Source of the DNA: Pseudonocardiales bacterium
Lineage (GTDB): Bacteria; Actinomycetota; Actinomycetes; Mycobacteriales; Jatrophihabitantaceae
DNA length: 37,783 nucleotides
Direction: 5' to 3'
Assembly: GCA_030840285.1 (NCBI GenBank)
Contig: JAVEES010000416.1
Location: 1 to 37,783 of the forward strand
Shown here: positions 36,280-37,783 of the stretch, piece by piece
Layout: each line of letters opens with the position of its first letter
Position numbering within the stretch: the stretch's first letter is position 1
Position numbers and translations under genes: made by a program
The notes under the pieces: model-generated
Database searches by the model: none
What the model saw: the letters and a program-made list of their open reading frames with translations, nothing else
What the model was told of the DNA's origin: nothing

Positions 36280-37293
36280 TCAGCGATCCTCTAGCAATGG
36301 TTGCCGCGGGTCCCAGCTAGTGCCCTCAGCGGCATCCCGGCGGCGCCGGGCGATTCCGGACAGCACCTCGAGTACGACCCGGTTGGCCAGGAACGATGTG
36401 ATGTCTGCGTGGTCGTAGGGCGGCGAGACCTCCACCAGGTCCACCCCGACCACGGGTAGCTCGTAGGCGATCCGCCTGACCGAGTCGAGCAGTTGCCGCG
36501 CGGTCAGCCCACCTGGTTCGGGAGTTCCGGTCCCCGGTGCATGTCCCGGGTCGCACACGTCGATGTCGACGGACAGGAAGACCCCGTCGCAATCGTCGGT
36601 GGCTATGCCGAAGGCCTCGGTGAGGCACTCGGTGAGTCCACGCGCGCCGATCTCGCTCATCTCATAGGAGCGCATGTTCTGCTGCGCCATCCAGCTCAAC
36701 GTCTCCGGCGGCGGCCAGTAACCGCGCAGTCCGATCTGCAGGAATCGGTCGCCCCGCAGCGCTCCGGATTCGATCAACCGTCGCATCGGCTGGCCATGCC
36801 CGATCAGGGAACCGAACTCGATGTTGCCGGTGTCGGCATGCGCGTCGAAGTGGATCATCGAGATCCGGCCCTGTCCGAGGTGCTGAGCCACCCCCGCGGC
36901 ATCTGGCCACGCGATCGTGTGGTCACCGCCCAGGACCAGTGGGATCGCGCCGTTGGCGGTAACCGCGTGCACGGCCTCCTGCAGGTCCTTCACCGACCGG
37001 GCAGCATCGCCGGAGAAAAGCTCCACGTCGCCGGCGTCATAGACCCTCAGATCCTGCAGCCCGTCCACCCGCATCGCCAGGGACGGCCTGCTGCCGTCGT
37101 GCGGCAGGTAGCAGGTCTGCCGGATGAACTGCGGGCCGAAGCGGGTCCCCGACCTGTGCGAGGTGCCGCCGTCGAAGGGTGCGCCCAGGATCACGACGTC
37201 GGCGTCTGAATAGCTGGCCGGATCTGCCCAGTCACAGCGGTCGACGCCGAGAAAGGTGATGTCCGGACCGAACTGCGCTCCATAACGAACCAT
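36280..37293 (-). CDS. speB: agmatinase-family ureohydrolase
   Basis: Ureohydrolases use two Mn ions to split a guanidino compound into urea and an amine. The 337-residue protein keeps every metal ligand: His125 (GGDHT), Asp150, His152 and Asp154 (FDAHADTG), Asp243 and Asp245 (SVDIDVCDPG). HAPGTGTPEPGG is the family substrate-loop signature. Agmatinase is the default call, but guanidinobutyrase or a related activity is equally possible from sequence. Nine bases upstream is the stop of a polyamine-type ABC permease, which suggests the enzyme degrades an imported guanidino compound. Confidence 0.88.
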   Translation of the reverse strand: MVRYGAQFGPDITFLGVDRCDWADPASYSDADVVILGAPFDGGTSHRSGTRFGPQFIRQTCYLPHDGSRPSLAMRVDGLQDLRVYDAGDVELFSGDAARSVKDLQEAVHAVTANGAIPLVLGGDHTIAWPDAAGVAQHLGQGRISMIHFDAHADTGNIEFGSLIGHGQPMRRLIESGALRGDRFLQIGLRGYWPPPETLSWMAQQNMRSYEMSEIGARGLTECLTEAFGIATDDCDGVFLSVDIDVCDPGHAPGTGTPEPGGLTARQLLDSVRRIAYELPVVGVDLVEVSPPYDHADITSFLANRVVLEVLSGIARRRRDAAEGTSWDPRQPLLEDR

Positions 37294-37302
37294 GGGAAAG
37301 GC

Positions 37303-37783
37303 TTACCACTTCGCCTTGTTGCGACGGCTTGCCACCAGCTGGCCCGCGCCCACCGCGAGGATCGCGATGAGAAACATCGCCGTTCCGATGACGTTGATCT
37401 GCACGGGGGTTCCGCGCTGTGCGGCACCCCAGACGTACATCGGAAATGTCACCGAGGAACTGGAGGCGTTGAAGTTGGTCACGATGTAGTCGTCGAAAGA
37501 GAGCGAGAAGGCCAGCAATGCTCCCGCTGCGATCCCGGGCGCGACCAGCGGCAAGGTGATCCTGGTGAACGTCTGGAGCTCGTTGGCATACAGGTCTGAG
37601 GCAGCCTGTTCCAGCCGCGGATCGAGGCTGGCGATACGCGCCTTGACCGTGACGACCACATAGCTCAGGCAGAACATCACATGCGCGATGAAGATCGTCT
37701 TGGCGCCCAAGGGCAGGCCGAAGCTGACGAACAGCGTCAGCAGCGAGGAGCCCATCACGACCTCAGGCGTTGCCATCGGCATG
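37303..37783 (-). CDS. ABC transporter permease, spermidine/putrescine (PotC) type, 5' part beyond window
   Basis: The visible 160 codons are the C-terminal part of a binding-protein-dependent inner-membrane permease; the reading frame is open at the window edge, so the N-terminus is missing. The EAA loop that contacts the ATPase is clear (EQAASDLYANELQTFTRITLPLVAPGI), with the PotC-like pattern LAFSLSFDDYIVTNF after it. Four or so hydrophobic helices flank these. It precedes the ureohydrolase gene by nine bases in the same direction, so a transport-plus-catabolism operon for polyamines or guanidino compounds is likely. PotC versus other polyamine/thiamine family permeases cannot be separated here. 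Confidence 0.9.
   Translation of the reverse strand, partial: MPMATPEVVMGSSLLTLFVSFGLPLGAKTIFIAHVMFCLSYVVVTVKARIASLDPRLEQAASDLYANELQTFTRITLPLVAPGIAAGALLAFSLSFDDYIVTNFNASSSSVTFPMYVWGAAQRGTPVQINVIGTAMFLIAILAVGAGQLVASRRNKAKW

Overview
This window is chromosomal DNA from a high-GC actinobacterium. The evidence is the block pyrR-pyrB-pyrC-(membrane protein)-carA-carB-pyrD-pyrF beside bldD, nusB and efp, a short actinobacterial NusA, the PntAA/PntAB/PntB three-subunit transhydrogenase, a Rip1-type site-2 protease next to dxr and ispG, and frequent GTG starts. The presence of BldD and of a PyrD/PyrK pair points to the Streptomyces/Frankia/Nakamurella side of the phylum rather than to mycobacteria. 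I cannot name a genus.

Layout, left to right. (1) 97-2898, minus: rpoZ, coaBC, metK. (2) 3224-6092, plus: pntAA-pntAB-pntB, a proton-pumping transhydrogenase operon lying between rpoZ and gmk, which are neighbours in many actinobacteria. (3) 6114-17332, minus: gmk, then the full pyrimidine operon, transcribed pyrR, pyrB, pyrC, a conserved unknown membrane protein, carA, carB, pyrK, pyrD, pyrF. Almost every junction overlaps by a few bases. A consensus-like PyrR RNA-binding hairpin lies just upstream of pyrR. (4) 17590-18177, plus: bldD, divergent from pyrR. (5) 18212-27575, minus: rimP, nusA, ylxR, infB, rbfA, a GNAT acetyltransferase, a DinF-type MATE transporter, truB, efp and nusB, forming a transcription/translation cluster. 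(6) 27664-28664, plus: a small exported protein and a ferritin-like DUF4439 protein. (7) 28710-35939, minus: dxr, rip1, an FKBP isomerase, ispG, an Eis-like acetyltransferase and a DUF4081-GNAT protein, then a HAD hydrolase, separated from them by a palindrome-rich spacer. (8) 36011 to the end: a small DUF2631 membrane protein (plus), then an agmatinase-family ureohydrolase and the 3' part of a polyamine-type ABC permease (minus).

The genes are overwhelmingly core metabolism and information processing: SAM and CoA synthesis, UMP synthesis, NADPH supply, translation initiation and ribosome assembly, non-mevalonate isoprenoid synthesis and membrane proteolysis. I see no phage, insertion sequence, CRISPR array, tRNA or rRNA. 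I find no clear new defence or biosynthetic system. The less explained items are the pyr-operon membrane protein, the palindromic repeats at 29448-29567, the repeat-built acidic tail of RimP, the infB/rbfA hairpin, and several gene-order departures: mihF and nrnA are missing from their usual slots, pnt is inserted, and an FKBP gene sits inside the dxr-rip1-ispG cluster.
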